DNA of 64,000 nucleotides from Nostoc sp. MG11 (GCF_014904695.1 NZ_JACXXN010000006.1:1-64000); one strand, 5' to 3'; counted from the stretch's first letter, positions 1-9,512 are shown. Translations and numbers: made by a program. Notes: generated by a model from the letters alone, not told the origin.

Positions 1-38
1 GCTGACTCTTCTATTTTTACTTTGGTGACTCCAGCCAT
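1..38 (-). CDS. Possible transposase N-terminus running off the left edge
   Basis: On the minus strand an ATG at 38..36 opens a frame that reads MAGVTKVKIEES and continues out of the window. This opening resembles the start of IS630-type helix-turn-helix transposases I remember from Nostoc genomes, but only 12 residues are visible. An imperfect inverted repeat lies just outside it at about 83-125 (arms around TTGGTGAAA and TTTCACCAA), which could be an element end. The family call is a guess from a very short match; the frame could equally be an unrelated gene start or chance. Confidence 0.3.
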   Translation of the reverse strand, partial: MAGVTKVKIEES

Positions 39-822
39 GAACTTCTGCTCATATTTCTGACTTAACTATCTTTATCATTTTTTTGGTGAAATGGTATAAG
101 TTCTGATTTTACCTTTTCACCAAGGCTATTTTGACCTGATAGTGGATGAAGATGCTCGCATTGGTATTAGGCAGCGACACGAGCAAGTCTCAAAGGCAGA
201 TCAAAACTTTTATCTCCGGTAAATTACTGAAATTTATTTTTGACTGATTAGGACTAATTTTACTTTGCTTCTAGTTTAGATTACTGCATAAGTATCTTAT
301 TGGTTGATTAGTTGCGTATTTTCACGGTTAAAATGATAAACTTCTTTTTCTCAATTGTATGCAATGAATAGAGTTATACAGGTTGTTATATGACCTTGCT
401 AGATTTTCTACATGCTCAGTTTATCAGGCTTTCTCAGCTTATTTGGTTAAGCGATCGCTTACAAACAAAGCCTTGTAGTTAATACGGATAAGATTGATAA
501 ATATTTAACTAGACTAACTATCCCAGACTAGTAATGACGAATGTATTTAGAGGAGTTAGAGTGTAGTCTCAGAGAGAATAGAGATTACAAAATAGGAAAA
601 GAGCTTAATTTGTAAGACTTCCAGCTTTTCATAGCAAGCTAGAGTTCAGTAGTTCACTGAGTTAACCGTAGTAGTCCAGCTACGGTTTTTTCATGTTATG
701 AGAGTATCAGGTTAAGTATACCCTAATAGGTAATATGGTTCAGTTAACGTAGCGATCGCTTTTATTCGAGGGTTAACGGGAGACCTTTAGGTAACTTTTA
801 CGTAGACCTGATTCGCGCAATT
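39..822. other. Intergenic region with one gene-like fragment
   Basis: No complete gene is visible in this stretch. A plus-strand frame from 100 to the TAA at 220-222 reads like the end of a real protein (it contains DLIVDEDARIG and ends NFYLR) but has no start codon after the preceding stop, and I cannot name the family. Two HIP1 octamers occur (about 451-458 and 751-758). The rest is AT-rich, with no tRNA and no clear promoter. Confidence 0.4.
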
Positions 823-1479
823 ATGCGGATTCTGCTGCCGATTTGTAACAATGCACCTGCTTTAGCTCAAGCAAATGTGGGTTTGGCGATGAACTCTGGT
901 ACGCAAGCTGCCAAAATACTGGATTTAGACTCTGACCCCACCAAGCTAATTGATTTAGTAACTAATGGTAGTTTGCTGAAAAATAATACAGGTCAAGTTG
1001 TGGGTTCTGCTCTAATTGGTCAGCCTTTTGTGAGCGATCGCTATTTTAACAGTCGTCCCAGCACCACCAGCTACAGCACAGCCAACCCCAAAAAAGATGA
1101 TGCTGGCGTTTTACAAACTGGGGTTTCTGGTGCTAGTAACTTAGCTCCTAGTAATCCAGCATTGCTGGAACGCATCAAAGGTAAAGATAACCCCGACCCT
1201 AGCAAACGGGTTGAGGGCGATCTTAATCGTCTGAAAACAGCAAGTGTGCAACCAATTGCGGATCTCGTTTACACCTCTGGTTCTAGCCTTGACCCTCACA
1301 TCACTCCTGAAGCCGCCAGAGTGCAAGTTGCAAGAGTAGCAAAGGCGAGAGGAATTGAGCTTAATCAAATGAAAAATTTGATTGTCCAAAACACCGATGA
1401 TCGTTTTCTAGGAATCTTTGGTAAGCCTGGGGTTAATGTTTTGCAACTGAATCTAGCTTTAGATCGAGTTGGGAAATAA
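823..1479 (+). pseudogene. kdpB-kdpC deletion fusion (potassium-transporting ATPase remnant)
   Basis: The 218-residue frame joins pieces of two adjacent kdp genes. Residues about 10-45 match the KdpB hinge region ([20 protein letters not shown], then [12 protein letters not shown]), with the usual EAGNMV-type stretch missing between the two blocks. From about residue 47 it is the soluble part of KdpC ([44 protein letters not shown]) up to the normal KdpC end. The KdpC N-terminal membrane helix, most of KdpB and all of KdpA are absent. Kdp normally works as a membrane complex in which KdpC binds KdpA/KdpB, so this product cannot pump K+. It is best read as the scar of an internal deletion. The KdpC part is well preserved, so the event may be recent or the soluble piece may still be translated. 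Confidence 0.85.
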
Positions 1480-1923
1480 AGATATAGGAAAGCGATCGCT
1501 ACTACTTCTATTGCTTGCTCTACAGTTTTTCGGATCAAGAAGATTTTACGGCTTTGAAGCTAAGTCTTTTCATCCAAAACAAAACTCTCCAGAATTATCG
1601 ATGATGTTATTAGCCAATTGCATGAATTTCTCAAAATATGACCTATTTTGATTGAAATTTGCTTCTTTTAGAAAAACAAAGAGGAGCTACTGCAAATTAG
1701 GGTCAATAATTAAGCAGTTAAAAACTAGAAAACAGAATAACTAACTAGCAAAAGACAAGCAAAAACCTCCGGTTCGCAAACAAGCTCTCGGCAAGTCTTT
1801 ACATCAAAGATGGTCTAGTGTACTATATTCCAAATTACATTTCCAACTGAGCAATCAATGCTCAATTTCTTTTCCTTGAAGATAATAATTCTGGGACTTT
1901 ATTTAGGAAAGTAAAAGCAAGAA
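1480..1923. other. Intergenic region upstream of the porin gene
   Basis: No gene is supported here. A HIP1 octamer sits directly after the kdpC remnant at 1492-1499. The last 130 bases are AT-rich and must carry the promoter and leader of the porin gene, but I see no unambiguous -35/-10 pair. The short AGGAAAG at 1906-1912 is a plausible ribosome binding site for the ATG at 1924. Confidence 0.4.
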
Positions 1924-3657
1924 ATGTCTCAACTATTGTGGAAAACTCTGGTACTAAGTCCAGTAGTTTTAGGAGTGACGGTGTTGGTTTCCGCTAGAGC
2001 AATGGCTGCTCAAGTGCTAGACTCTTCTAACAATACAAAGTTAGAAGTTGGTCAAGTAAATGCACCCATAGCTGCTAATGCTTCTACATTCATCAAAACA
2101 GAGCAAGCAAAAGTTAATCAGCAATTGGTTGCTCAAGCAAAGACTGATGAAAACAACGTTTTAGAACAAGTTAACCGCTACAGCAGTGAAGCCAAAAACC
2201 AAAATTCACTGTCTCAGGTGACATCAGTTTCTCAGTTTTCGGACGTACAGCCCACTGACTGGGCATTCCAAGCATTGCAATCCTTAGTGGAACGCTACGG
2301 CTGTATTGCAGGATATCCCAATGGTACGTACCGTGGCAATCGAGCAATGACTCGTTATGAGTTTGCCGCAGGTTTAAATGCTTGTTTAGATCGGGTTAAT
2401 GAACTGATTGCTACTGCAACTGCTGATTTAGTCACCAAGCAAGATTTGGCAACTCTGCAACGTTTGCAAGAAGAATTCTCAGCAGAATTAGCAACTCTGC
2501 GTGGGCGAGTCGATTCTTTAGAAGCACGTACTGCTGAACTAGAAGCAAATCAGTTTTCTACTACAACTAAGCTGGTTGGTGAAGCAATTTTCGCTATTAC
2601 TGACAACTTTGGCAGCGGCGATGACAACAACACTGTTTTTCAAAATAGGGTACGTTTAGACCTGCAATCTAGCTTCACTGGTAGAGATACCCTGCACACT
2701 CGGATTGCTGCTGGTAATGCAAATCCTTTAGCTTTACCAAATGGTACAGCCGAGGGTCTTCAAACTTTTAACCTCTCGCCTAGTCTTGACAACAGTGCTT
2801 TCATAGACTGGTTGTCTTATTACTTCCCTATCGGCAACTCCCAAGTATACCTTGCGGCGACTGGGGGTATTCATAGCGATTACGTTCCGACTGTCAACCC
2901 ATACTTTGAGGATTTTGACGGTGGTAACGGTGCTTTGTCTACCTTTGCTTCTGAAAGCCCAATCTATCGGATCGGTGGCGGTGCTGGTGTCGGCTTTAAC
3001 TTAGCCTTTGGTGGCGGTGGTACCTTCAAACCTTCGTTAACCTTCGGTTACTTGGCATCTGAAGCAAATAATCCTAGCCCTGGTTCAGGTTTATTTGAGG
3101 GTAACTATGCTGCTTTAGGACAGTTAAATCTGAACGTTGGCGATCGCCTGACCTTAGCAGCAACCTACGTCCACGGTTATCATGGTGCAGGCACTCCTCT
3201 ATTCAACGCAGGCGGAGCTAGTCCTGTAGTTGGTACTTCACAAGCCAACTTTGTCGCTGGTAATATTGGTGGCAATCCTTATGTCAGTAATTCCTTTGGT
3301 TTAGAGGCAGCTTTCAAACCTAGTGAAAAACTGTCAATTAGTGGCTTTGTACTTTACAGTGACATCACAGGCTTTGGTGCTGGTGATGATGGTGAAGTTT
3401 GGAGTTATGGACTTGGGGTAGCCCTACCCGACTTCGGTAAGAGAGGCAACGTCTTAGGAATCTTCGCAGGCGTCCAACCATACCTAGGAACTGTTGATAG
3501 CGATAAACCATACCACTTTGAAGGTTTCTATAAGTATCGCGTCACCGACAACATCTCTATTACCCCAGGGGTGATTTGGTTGACAAATCCTGGTCAAGCT
3601 ACTGGCAACGGCGACGATGCAATCATTGGTACAGTCAGAACCACTTTCAACTTCTAA
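1924..3657 (+). CDS. SLH-domain outer-membrane porin (iron uptake porin / OprB-like family)
   Basis: The 577-residue protein has the standard order of cyanobacterial major porins. Residues 1-29 are a signal peptide ending near ARAMAA. A low-complexity linker follows, then an S-layer homology domain at about 103-160 (FSDVQPTDWAFQALQSLVER, then AMTRYEFAAGLNACLDR) that would anchor it to peptidoglycan-linked polymer. A coiled-coil stretch at about 165-210 contains the LATLRGRVDSLEARTAELEA-type heptads. The remaining roughly 360 residues are a glycine- and aromatic-rich beta barrel ending in TTFNF, a typical outer-membrane C-terminal phenylalanine. The family forms outer-membrane channels for small solutes or inorganic ions; the substrate cannot be read from sequence. 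It appears to be monocistronic. Function inside the family is uncertain, the family itself is not. Confidence 0.9.
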   Translation: MSQLLWKTLVLSPVVLGVTVLVSARAMAAQVLDSSNNTKLEVGQVNAPIAANASTFIKTEQAKVNQQLVAQAKTDENNVLEQVNRYSSEAKNQNSLSQVTSVSQFSDVQPTDWAFQALQSLVERYGCIAGYPNGTYRGNRAMTRYEFAAGLNACLDRVNELIATATADLVTKQDLATLQRLQEEFSAELATLRGRVDSLEARTAELEANQFSTTTKLVGEAIFAITDNFGSGDDNNTVFQNRVRLDLQSSFTGRDTLHTRIAAGNANPLALPNGTAEGLQTFNLSPSLDNSAFIDWLSYYFPIGNSQVYLAATGGIHSDYVPTVNPYFEDFDGGNGALSTFASESPIYRIGGGAGVGFNLAFGGGGTFKPSLTFGYLASEANNPSPGSGLFEGNYAALGQLNLNVGDRLTLAATYVHGYHGAGTPLFNAGGASPVVGTSQANFVAGNIGGNPYVSNSFGLEAAFKPSEKLSISGFVLYSDITGFGAGDDGEVWSYGLGVALPDFGKRGNVLGIFAGVQPYLGTVDSDKPYHFEGFYKYRVTDNISITPGVIWLTNPGQATGNGDDAIIGTVRTTFNF

Positions 3658-3747
3658 TTGGGTATTGGGGAACTAGGAAAGCAGAGGAGTACAAGGGAAA
3701 AATTATTGGCTCTTGACTCTTGAACCCAGTTGCCTCAAGCCACTGCC

Positions 3748-3781
3748 TTGCGGGGGTTCCCCCCCGCACAATTGCTGTGCG
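3748..3781. repeat. GC-rich palindromic intergenic repeat
   Basis: Downstream of the porin gene two small hairpins follow each other: GCGGGGG...CCCCCGC at 3750-3767, then GCACA-ATTGC-TGTGC. Together with the following GACGCTCCTACGGAGGCTTG they look like the dispersed GC-rich repeats found in Nostocales genomes. They could also end transcription of the porin mRNA, but there is no T-run. Confidence 0.4.
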
Positions 3782-3935
3782 GTAAACCCTTGACGCTCCT
3801 ACGGAGGCTTGCTCCTCTGCTTTTGCCAAATCTGGATAGCTGACACCTCATTAGCTAACCGAAAGTGCGTATGGCTTCGGTACGCTAAAGGCGAACAAAT
3901 AACCAATATTTTTTAGCAATACTAAAGTTCTTTGA

Positions 3936-4427
3936 TTAAGCTAAAACCTCAGTTTGTAGTAGCGCCTTACGTAATGCGGTTACTGCCTCTTCTGTTTCTA
4001 TCAACTTATTGAGAGCAAGTGCAATATCATCTTCAACCTTCAGCAGTTTAGCTGCTTTTTTTACAGCTTTTTGCTCCTCAATTGAGTAATTATTATCAGC
4101 ACGAGCCATTTGAATTGCATGATACAACAATGACCTTGATTTTGACCAAGTAGAAACATCAACTGTAATCTTGGTCAGCAGGTTTTCTAAATCAGCCTTT
4201 TTGTATTCAAATGTTTTGTATTTTTCTATTACTTCTTCAGGAGCGCCAGCCATGCGCTGATGATTTAGTAACCAATTAAGTTCGGCTTCTGAAACCTCTC
4301 CATCAGCTCCAGAAATAGCGAGCAGTGCATATCCATAGTTAAGGTATGCTTCAAGTGGAATTTCGGAAATACCTAAGTTCTTTTTCAGAAATTCTGAAGC
4401 AGGTAGTACTTCTTTGATTTTGCTCAT
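3936..4427 (-). CDS. TerB-like acidic helical protein
   Basis: The 163-residue protein is all-helical and charged. Residues about 30-150 resemble the TerB / tellurite-resistance-like fold: an acidic turn SGADGEVSEAELNWL at about 40-53 and a second related one (ARADNNYSIEEQKAVKKAAK) at about 109-128, the two halves of the TerB helical repeat. The family binds metal ions or serves as a scaffold at membranes; no specific role can be read here. There is no signal peptide or membrane segment. It stands alone with a good ATG, preceded on its strand by AGAGGTAA, a fair ribosome binding site. Confidence 0.6.
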   Translation of the reverse strand: MSKIKEVLPASEFLKKNLGISEIPLEAYLNYGYALLAISGADGEVSEAELNWLLNHQRMAGAPEEVIEKYKTFEYKKADLENLLTKITVDVSTWSKSRSLLYHAIQMARADNNYSIEEQKAVKKAAKLLKVEDDIALALNKLIETEEAVTALRKALLQTEVLA

Positions 4428-4878
4428 AAATTACCTCTTTGATGTTTCTGAGAATTTATTATTTAGCGAATGCTATCTATAAACACAACAATTTTTGTCC
4501 AGGTTTTTAATTAGTATCTACCTATTAAAATCCTTGAAAAATTGCTGAATTACTATTAGTATAGATGCCTTCAAATATTCTCAGTATCAGAGCGAAAACG
4601 CAAGGACAGTTAAGACATTTAAGCAAATTTTGAGACAGTTGAGACATTTAAGCAGTTAATTTTTTAGTACTAGATATTTAAGGCATTTAATATATAAAGA
4701 GAGTGAAAATGCCCATTACCTAATATTTCTTGACCACCCCTGTTGATTAAAACCATTGCAAACAGCATCGCTACTCCTCACAATCAACCAGCAACCCATA
4801 CAGATACGTAACCCCCCACTGCAGAAATTTTGCCAGCAGTTTTTTGATGACTATCGCCAGTGCAGGGTTATCCCGAAA
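4428..4878. repeat. Intergenic region with a short direct repeat
   Basis: No gene is supported. Two 21-base copies beginning GACAGTT and ending CATTTAAGCA lie at 4605-4625 and 4634-4654 (20 of 21 bases identical, 29-base period). A plus-strand open frame from 4756 to 4962 runs into the end of the next gene and is not convincing. Confidence 0.45.
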
Positions 4879-5670
4879 TTAGGTAATTCGAGTTACCTGC
4901 TGATTCACACGGGGACGGCCAAAGCGCTCCCAAGCACTCCCTCCTCGCAGAAAGAGTTCTAAGAAGCGCAATGGCTGTGTTGAGTCACCAACTGACCAAC
5001 CGGAACTACCAGGAGAAAAGGCCAGAGTTCCTTCAGGAACCTTGAAGCTGCCATCAGAATACACTGCATCACTGACCACATCTCCAATCCGAATTACGAT
5101 CTTGGTTTCTGGCTCCAAGTTCAGCGTATGCGCCCCAATAGTTGTTTTGATGTTGCCGTAGCCATCAATCCAGGCAATTCGGTTTGGTGGAACATCCGGG
5201 ATTTGTTTACTGTTAAGGCTATCTCCTAGAAGGCTGAAATCTTCACCCATGATGGCCGCCGCCGCCACAGGAAACACATCCCGTGAGCGAAACTGCGAAC
5301 CACCACGAGAAACATTGACCACTCGCAACTCCTTAGTATGGTCTTTGATAAAGGAGAGGGTATAGCCTGCAAAGACACCTACTACTTTTACTCCATTGGG
5401 TAAAAGAGCATAGGTTAGGCCTTCACCCTCATTGTCTCGTCGGGCTTGTAGATCATCCTGGCGAGGCGCACAATTATGATAAATCAGCCGCTCGCTAGGG
5501 CCTGGGTTCAGCCCCAATTGGGCAATCCAGAAACCTGTTGCTAAGGTACTAAATGGCGGAACCGAAAGTAAATGAATTTGGGCATGGGGAAAAGCAAGAA
5601 GTAGACGTTGCGTGACTTCAGTAAATGCTGGATCTCCTGTACCGTAGTCTGCAATGACGCAGATAAACAT
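4879..5670 (-). CDS. SAM hydroxide adenosyltransferase (DUF62 family)
   Basis: The 263-residue protein matches the DUF62 / SAM-hydroxide adenosyltransferase family (relatives of fluorinase and chlorinase). Known members hydrolyse S-adenosylmethionine to adenosine and methionine using an activated water. Seen here: the N-terminal ICVIADYGTGDPAFTEV, where Nostoc-type members replace the more usual TDFGxxD, the NGVKVVGVFAGYTLSF segment in the middle, and the C-terminal-domain motif RIAWIDGYGNIKTT that packs on the SAM site in trimers. The length is typical. It is cytosolic with no operon partner. The physiological purpose of SAM hydrolysis in this family is unclear. The start ATG at 5670 fits the family N-terminus. 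Confidence 0.8.
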   Translation of the reverse strand: MFICVIADYGTGDPAFTEVTQRLLLAFPHAQIHLLSVPPFSTLATGFWIAQLGLNPGPSERLIYHNCAPRQDDLQARRDNEGEGLTYALLPNGVKVVGVFAGYTLSFIKDHTKELRVVNVSRGGSQFRSRDVFPVAAAAIMGEDFSLLGDSLNSKQIPDVPPNRIAWIDGYGNIKTTIGAHTLNLEPETKIVIRIGDVVSDAVYSDGSFKVPEGTLAFSPGSSGWSVGDSTQPLRFLELFLRGGSAWERFGRPRVNQQVTRIT

Positions 5671-5864
5671 TCTGCCCTCCAGGGATTAGGTAGTAATTGG
5701 CAATTAATGGTCAGGAAATGGGTGGTATTTAAACGCCCCATTGAACCTGCCTCATCAGCAGTCTAGGTGTGATCTCGACTCTATGCAAGATTTCTAGACA
5801 ACAATAAGCGCAAGGACGTATGAGAATGTCAATCCTGCTTCTTCTTTCCCCAGTCTTTTGTTTA

Positions 5865-6260
5865 CTAAGCAGTTTGAGCGTTCTTAGCAGATGCTTTCTT
5901 TGCGTTAGCCTTCAAACGGGTCAACCTACTTTTACGGATGCGATCGCTTTTGCGAACACCACCCGCCATAGTATACTCGCAGCTGTCTTTACCGTATTTA
6001 GTGGCAACTCCTAACAGCATCATTTCAGAAAAATCACTTAAGGTTTTTTCTAACTCTTTAATCTCAGCTAGAGAAGACTTAATTGCTTCTAAAGCTTTAT
6101 TATAAGCATCAATCTTAGTGTGTAACTCCTCAATTAATTGTGTTAACTTTTTTAAGTTCACAGCATCTCCAAAATGCATAGTTGAATCAATTGCGTTGAG
6201 TTTGGCAAGTCTTAACTCAGCTTTTTCGAGAATGCGGTATGTACGTTTTCTGTAGGACAT
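5865..6260 (-). CDS. Hypothetical coiled-coil protein with basic tail
   Basis: I do not recognise a family. The 131 residues split into a helical, heptad-rich half (about 5-80; LTQLIEELHTKIDAYNKAL, then KSSLAEIKELEKTLSDF) and a lysine/arginine/alanine-rich tail (about 103-131; SDRIRKSRLTRLKANAKKAS) that could bind nucleic acid or acidic surfaces. There is no membrane segment or Cys pair. AAGGAGTATACCT precedes the ATG on its strand, a strong ribosome binding site, which supports a real gene. No neighbour suggests a role. Confidence 0.6.
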   Translation of the reverse strand: MSYRKRTYRILEKAELRLAKLNAIDSTMHFGDAVNLKKLTQLIEELHTKIDAYNKALEAIKSSLAEIKELEKTLSDFSEMMLLGVATKYGKDSCEYTMAGGVRKSDRIRKSRLTRLKANAKKASAKNAQTA

Positions 6261-6545
6261 AGGTATACTCCTTTGCGATGATTCTAGAGTTAGCTTGCCC
6301 TACTGAAGTTGCATTTTGGTTCAGCAAAATCCGCAGAACTTGTATTTTCTATTTTCAATAGCTGCTGTGATCGCCTACGTGTTATCTCACCATCTTTGCA
6401 AAAGGGAACTGCGATCGCAGTTTTGATGATAATACTAGCTGCTAATGCATCTGCGATCGCACTTTTTAAAAGATAATCAATAGCATGTTGTAGAGCCACT
6501 TGTCGCCAGACATTGCTTGTTGCCCATAAAATCCTAGAAAATAAT

Positions 6546-6632
6546 AGTTAGTAAGCCCAAGGTATCAATCAATATGTGCCGCTTACGCCCCTGATTTTTT
6601 TACCTGAGTCATAGCCGACTACCTTGGATACC
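6546..6632 (-). mobile_element. Frameshifted relic of an IS5-family transposase
   Basis: Read on the minus strand, this stretch encodes GYDSGKKIRG and then, one base out of frame, RKRHILIDTLGLLT. Together these are the conserved block of IS5-type DDE transposases (usual form GYDAGKKVKGRKRHxLVDTLGLL). A single-base deletion separates the two pieces, around 6587/6588. The rest of the transposase and both element ends are gone. The relic abuts the truncated mscS gene at 6637, so this insertion or a later deletion at its edge probably removed the 5' part of mscS. Confidence 0.75.
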
Positions 6633-6636
6633 ATCG

Positions 6637-7209
6637 TTGCCGTCTCAACCGATTGGCAACCAAATTGTTTTTAAAGGTTTTGAGGGGACTGTAGAAAATA
6701 TTGAGACACGCGCGACGACAATTAGAACCTACGACGGGCGGCGGATTGTGATTCCTAACTCTGAGTTGTTTACCAATGCTGTAACTGTCAACACTGCTTT
6801 TGATAACCGTCGATTAGAGTACGATGTCGGCATTGGCTACGGCGACGACGTTGATGTAGCCAAGCAGTTAATGCTAGACGCAATGCTTAGTGTAAATGAA
6901 GTTTTAAAAGATCCGGCTCCTGATGTACTGGTAATGGAACTAGCCGGAAGCAGTGTAAACATCCGTGTGCGTTGGTGGATTCATCCACCACGACGAATAG
7001 ACGATTTGCAATCACGGGACAAGGTGATTACAGCAATTAAGAAAAAGCTCGTTGCAAACGGCATCGATTTGCCCTTCCCAACACAACAAATTCTGTTCCA
7101 CGACCAGACCGATCTGGTAAAGGTGAAGTACCAAAGCCTCGCCGGATCAGCGATTCACTTCTTTTACTTGCTCAAGAGCGTTTCTCACAAGATGGCAACA
7201 ATAAGGTAG
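6637..7209 (+). pseudogene. 5'-truncated MscS-type mechanosensitive channel
   Basis: The 190 residues are only the cytoplasmic part of an MscS channel: the beta domain (IGNQIVFKGFEGTVENIETR, then IRTYDGRRIVIPNSELFTN) and the alpha/beta C-terminal domain (GIGYGDDVDVAKQLML ... NIRVRWWIHPP). All transmembrane helices, including the pore-lining TM3, are missing. The only upstream start in frame is a TTG at 6637 with no ribosome binding site, and IS5 transposase debris lies immediately before it. In intact homologues the sequence before the preserved part reads like EQPFRIGDQI, so the break falls within a residue or two of QPIGNQI. It cannot form a channel. The remaining sequence is not frameshifted, so decay is recent or the fragment is tolerated. 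Confidence 0.85.
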
Positions 7210-7228
7210 ATTCTAAAATTAACGAACA

Positions 7229-8578
7229 ATGAGAAACGTCAAATTAAGCAAACTTTGGGATCAGATCCACTCAAGTTACTGGTTTATACCAGCAGTCATG
7301 GCGGTAGTAGCTACTGCTTTAGCTTTCGTTATGCTAAGTCTTGACCGCACAGACAAGGTGGAAATTGATTATTGGTGGATATACACTGGTGGAGCAGATG
7401 GAGCGCGATCGCTACTGGGAACTGTTGCAGGTTCTATGATCAGCGTTGCTGCTACAGCTTTTTCAATTACAATCGTGGCGCTTCAGCTTGCTGCTTCCAA
7501 CTTTGGCCCCCGCCTACTGCGTAATTTTATGCAGGATACGGGTAATCAAATTGTACTTGGTACATTCATCGGTACGTTCATCTACTGCTTACTCGTACTG
7601 CGGACGATTCATGGAGAAGGAGATGGATACGAACAGTTTGTACCACAACTTTCGGTTACAGTCGGCACTTTACTGGCAATTATTAGTATTGGTGTATTGA
7701 TTTATTTTATCCATCATGCTTCAACAATAATTCAGGCATCTCATGTAATCCAAAATGTTAGTGAAGATTTACATTCAGCAATTGAGCGGCTATTTCCAGA
7801 AAAAATTGGGTGTGGTGAATCAGAAGATAGCCTTGGAGTTGAAGAAATTCCAATGTCTTTTGAAGAAGAAGCTTTACCAATTCGAGCTAATGGCACTGGT
7901 TATTTACAAGCGATCGATGATGAAGAATTGATAGAAATTGCTTGTAAACATAATTTGCTAGTACGCCTTCAGACTCGACCGGGAAAATTTTTGGTTCAAG
8001 GTGGCGATTTAGTCTTAGTTTTTCCTGGTGAAAAAGTAAATAAAAAACTTACCAAACAAATCAATGATGCCTTTATTTTGGGTAAAGAACGTACAGAGCA
8101 ACAGGATGTAGAGTTTCCAATTGATCAATTAGTAGAAATTGCTCTGCGTGCCATTTCCCCTGGAATAAATGATCCATTTACTGCTATTCGCTGTATTGAC
8201 CGAATTAGCGCTGGATTGTGCCACTTAGTTCAAAGAGATTTCCCTTCATCCTACCGCTACGATAACAAGAACAGATTACGCATAATTGCCGAAGGAGTAG
8301 ATTTTCAAGGATTGGTTGACCGTGCTTTTAACCAAATTCGGCAGTATGGAAAGTCGGATGCAGGAGTAACTATTAGGTTGTTAGAAACTATAGCTAATAT
8401 TGCCATCTATACAAATAATAGTAAATACTGTAAAGCCCTACGACATCATGCTGAGAAGATTTTGCAAGATAGTCATGAGGGGCTATCACAAGAACAAGAC
8501 CGCAAAGACGTACAACAAAGGTATCACACCGTCATTAAAGCTTTAGACTGCAACGGTGCTATTAAAAATTGGGATTAA
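7229..8578 (+). CDS. DUF2254 membrane protein
   Basis: The 449-residue protein matches the DUF2254 family of predicted membrane proteins. Four hydrophobic segments lie in the first 170 residues (about 18-40, 65-90, 108-125 and 138-160), including the characteristic GARSLLGTVAGSMISVAATA and LAASNFGPRLLRNFM motifs. A large soluble domain follows, with the conserved AISPGINDPFTAIRCIDRI at about 310-328. Family function is unknown. It follows the mscS fragment by only 19 bases and both are osmotic/membrane-type genes, so they may once have shared a transcript. Confidence 0.8.
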   Translation: MRNVKLSKLWDQIHSSYWFIPAVMAVVATALAFVMLSLDRTDKVEIDYWWIYTGGADGARSLLGTVAGSMISVAATAFSITIVALQLAASNFGPRLLRNFMQDTGNQIVLGTFIGTFIYCLLVLRTIHGEGDGYEQFVPQLSVTVGTLLAIISIGVLIYFIHHASTIIQASHVIQNVSEDLHSAIERLFPEKIGCGESEDSLGVEEIPMSFEEEALPIRANGTGYLQAIDDEELIEIACKHNLLVRLQTRPGKFLVQGGDLVLVFPGEKVNKKLTKQINDAFILGKERTEQQDVEFPIDQLVEIALRAISPGINDPFTAIRCIDRISAGLCHLVQRDFPSSYRYDNKNRLRIIAEGVDFQGLVDRAFNQIRQYGKSDAGVTIRLLETIANIAIYTNNSKYCKALRHHAEKILQDSHEGLSQEQDRKDVQQRYHTVIKALDCNGAIKNWD

Positions 8579-8624
8579 TCAAATTAATACCCAAGTAATT
8601 GAAAGCTTGGACGCTGCATTGCAG

Positions 8625-9512
8625 TTACAGCAGCCTTTCTGCTATCCTCAGTTTGGCTGATCGCGATCGCGGATTTCTCTCAATCTCGTCTTTTTGTGCA
8701 ATAATTGGCTTTTTTGTCAAGACCTTTAACAAAGGTGAATTTCTTAAACCATGTTTCACCGGGCGGTCTTCCAGACTGTGAAAACTGATAATCGCAATTT
8801 TGCCACCAGGGACAAGCGCGTTTGCTGCTTTATCCAGAAAATTTTCTAAAGAATTTAACTCGTCGTTGACGACAATTCGCAGAGCTTGAAAAACGCGAGT
8901 AGCAGGGTGAATTCTACCATAACGGTATTTAGGCGGGACAGAAGAAGCGATCGCCTCTGCCAACTCAACAGTCGTTTGAAAGGGTCGTCTTTCGACAATG
9001 CGTCTAGCAATGCGCCGCGATAGTCGTTCCTCGCCGTATTTAAAGAAAATATCTGCTAATTGGGCTTCATCCCAAGTATTAATTACATCATCTGCGGTTA
9101 GTGCTTGTCGCCTATCCATTCGCATATCTAGATTCGCGGCCTGGCGAAAGCTGAAACCCCGTTCTGGCTGATCTAAATGGTAAGAACTTACCCCCAAATC
9201 AGCGAGGATACCGTCAAAAGTGTTAGAAGAAAAATGGTAAGCAGCAAAGTTAGTGAGAATAAATTGTACACGTTCTCCATACTCAGCCAAGTACTTCTGC
9301 GCCGCCGCTAAAGCATCCTCATCTTGGTCAATTGCCGTTACCCGCACATCCGCAGCAGCTTCTAAGATGAGGCGACTGTGACCGCCACCGCCTACCGTCG
9401 CATCTAAATAATGCCCGCCTGGACGCACCGCCAAACCTGCAACTACCTCCTGACTCAACACAGGCACATGAAAAAATTCCTGCGCCTCAAGTCCCTGAAA
9501 TCGAGCTTCCAT
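8625..9512 (-). CDS. rsmH: 16S rRNA (cytosine-1402-N4)-methyltransferase RsmH
   Basis: RsmH (MraW) methylates N4 of C1402 in 16S rRNA using SAM. The protein shows the family opening [10 protein letters not shown], the SAM-binding glycine motif [23 protein letters not shown], the [15 protein letters not shown] catalytic region, [16 protein letters not shown] and the C-terminal [15 protein letters not shown] followed by KPI and [11 protein letters not shown]. Length (295 residues from this start) is normal. A longer frame opens at a TTG (9536), but the ATG at 9512 (MEARFQ) fits the family better. In many bacteria rsmH lies in the dcw cell-wall cluster; here, as commonly in cyanobacteria, it stands apart, divergent from ndhH. 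Confidence 0.95.
   Translation of the reverse strand: MEARFQGLEAQEFFHVPVLSQEVVAGLAVRPGGHYLDATVGGGGHSRLILEAAADVRVTAIDQDEDALAAAQKYLAEYGERVQFILTNFAAYHFSSNTFDGILADLGVSSYHLDQPERGFSFRQAANLDMRMDRRQALTADDVINTWDEAQLADIFFKYGEERLSRRIARRIVERRPFQTTVELAEAIASSVPPKYRYGRIHPATRVFQALRIVVNDELNSLENFLDKAANALVPGGKIAIISFHSLEDRPVKHGLRNSPLLKVLTKKPIIAQKDEIERNPRSRSAKLRIAERLL

Noticed and set aside
4756-4962. 68-residue plus-strand frame
   Set aside because: It starts with TTG, runs antisense into the end of the SAM-hydroxide adenosyltransferase gene and shows no recognisable family.
6290-6499. 69-residue minus-strand frame beside the IS5 relic
   Set aside because: Its sequence does not continue the transposase similarity and is rich in HIP1-derived AIA residues; no support for a gene.
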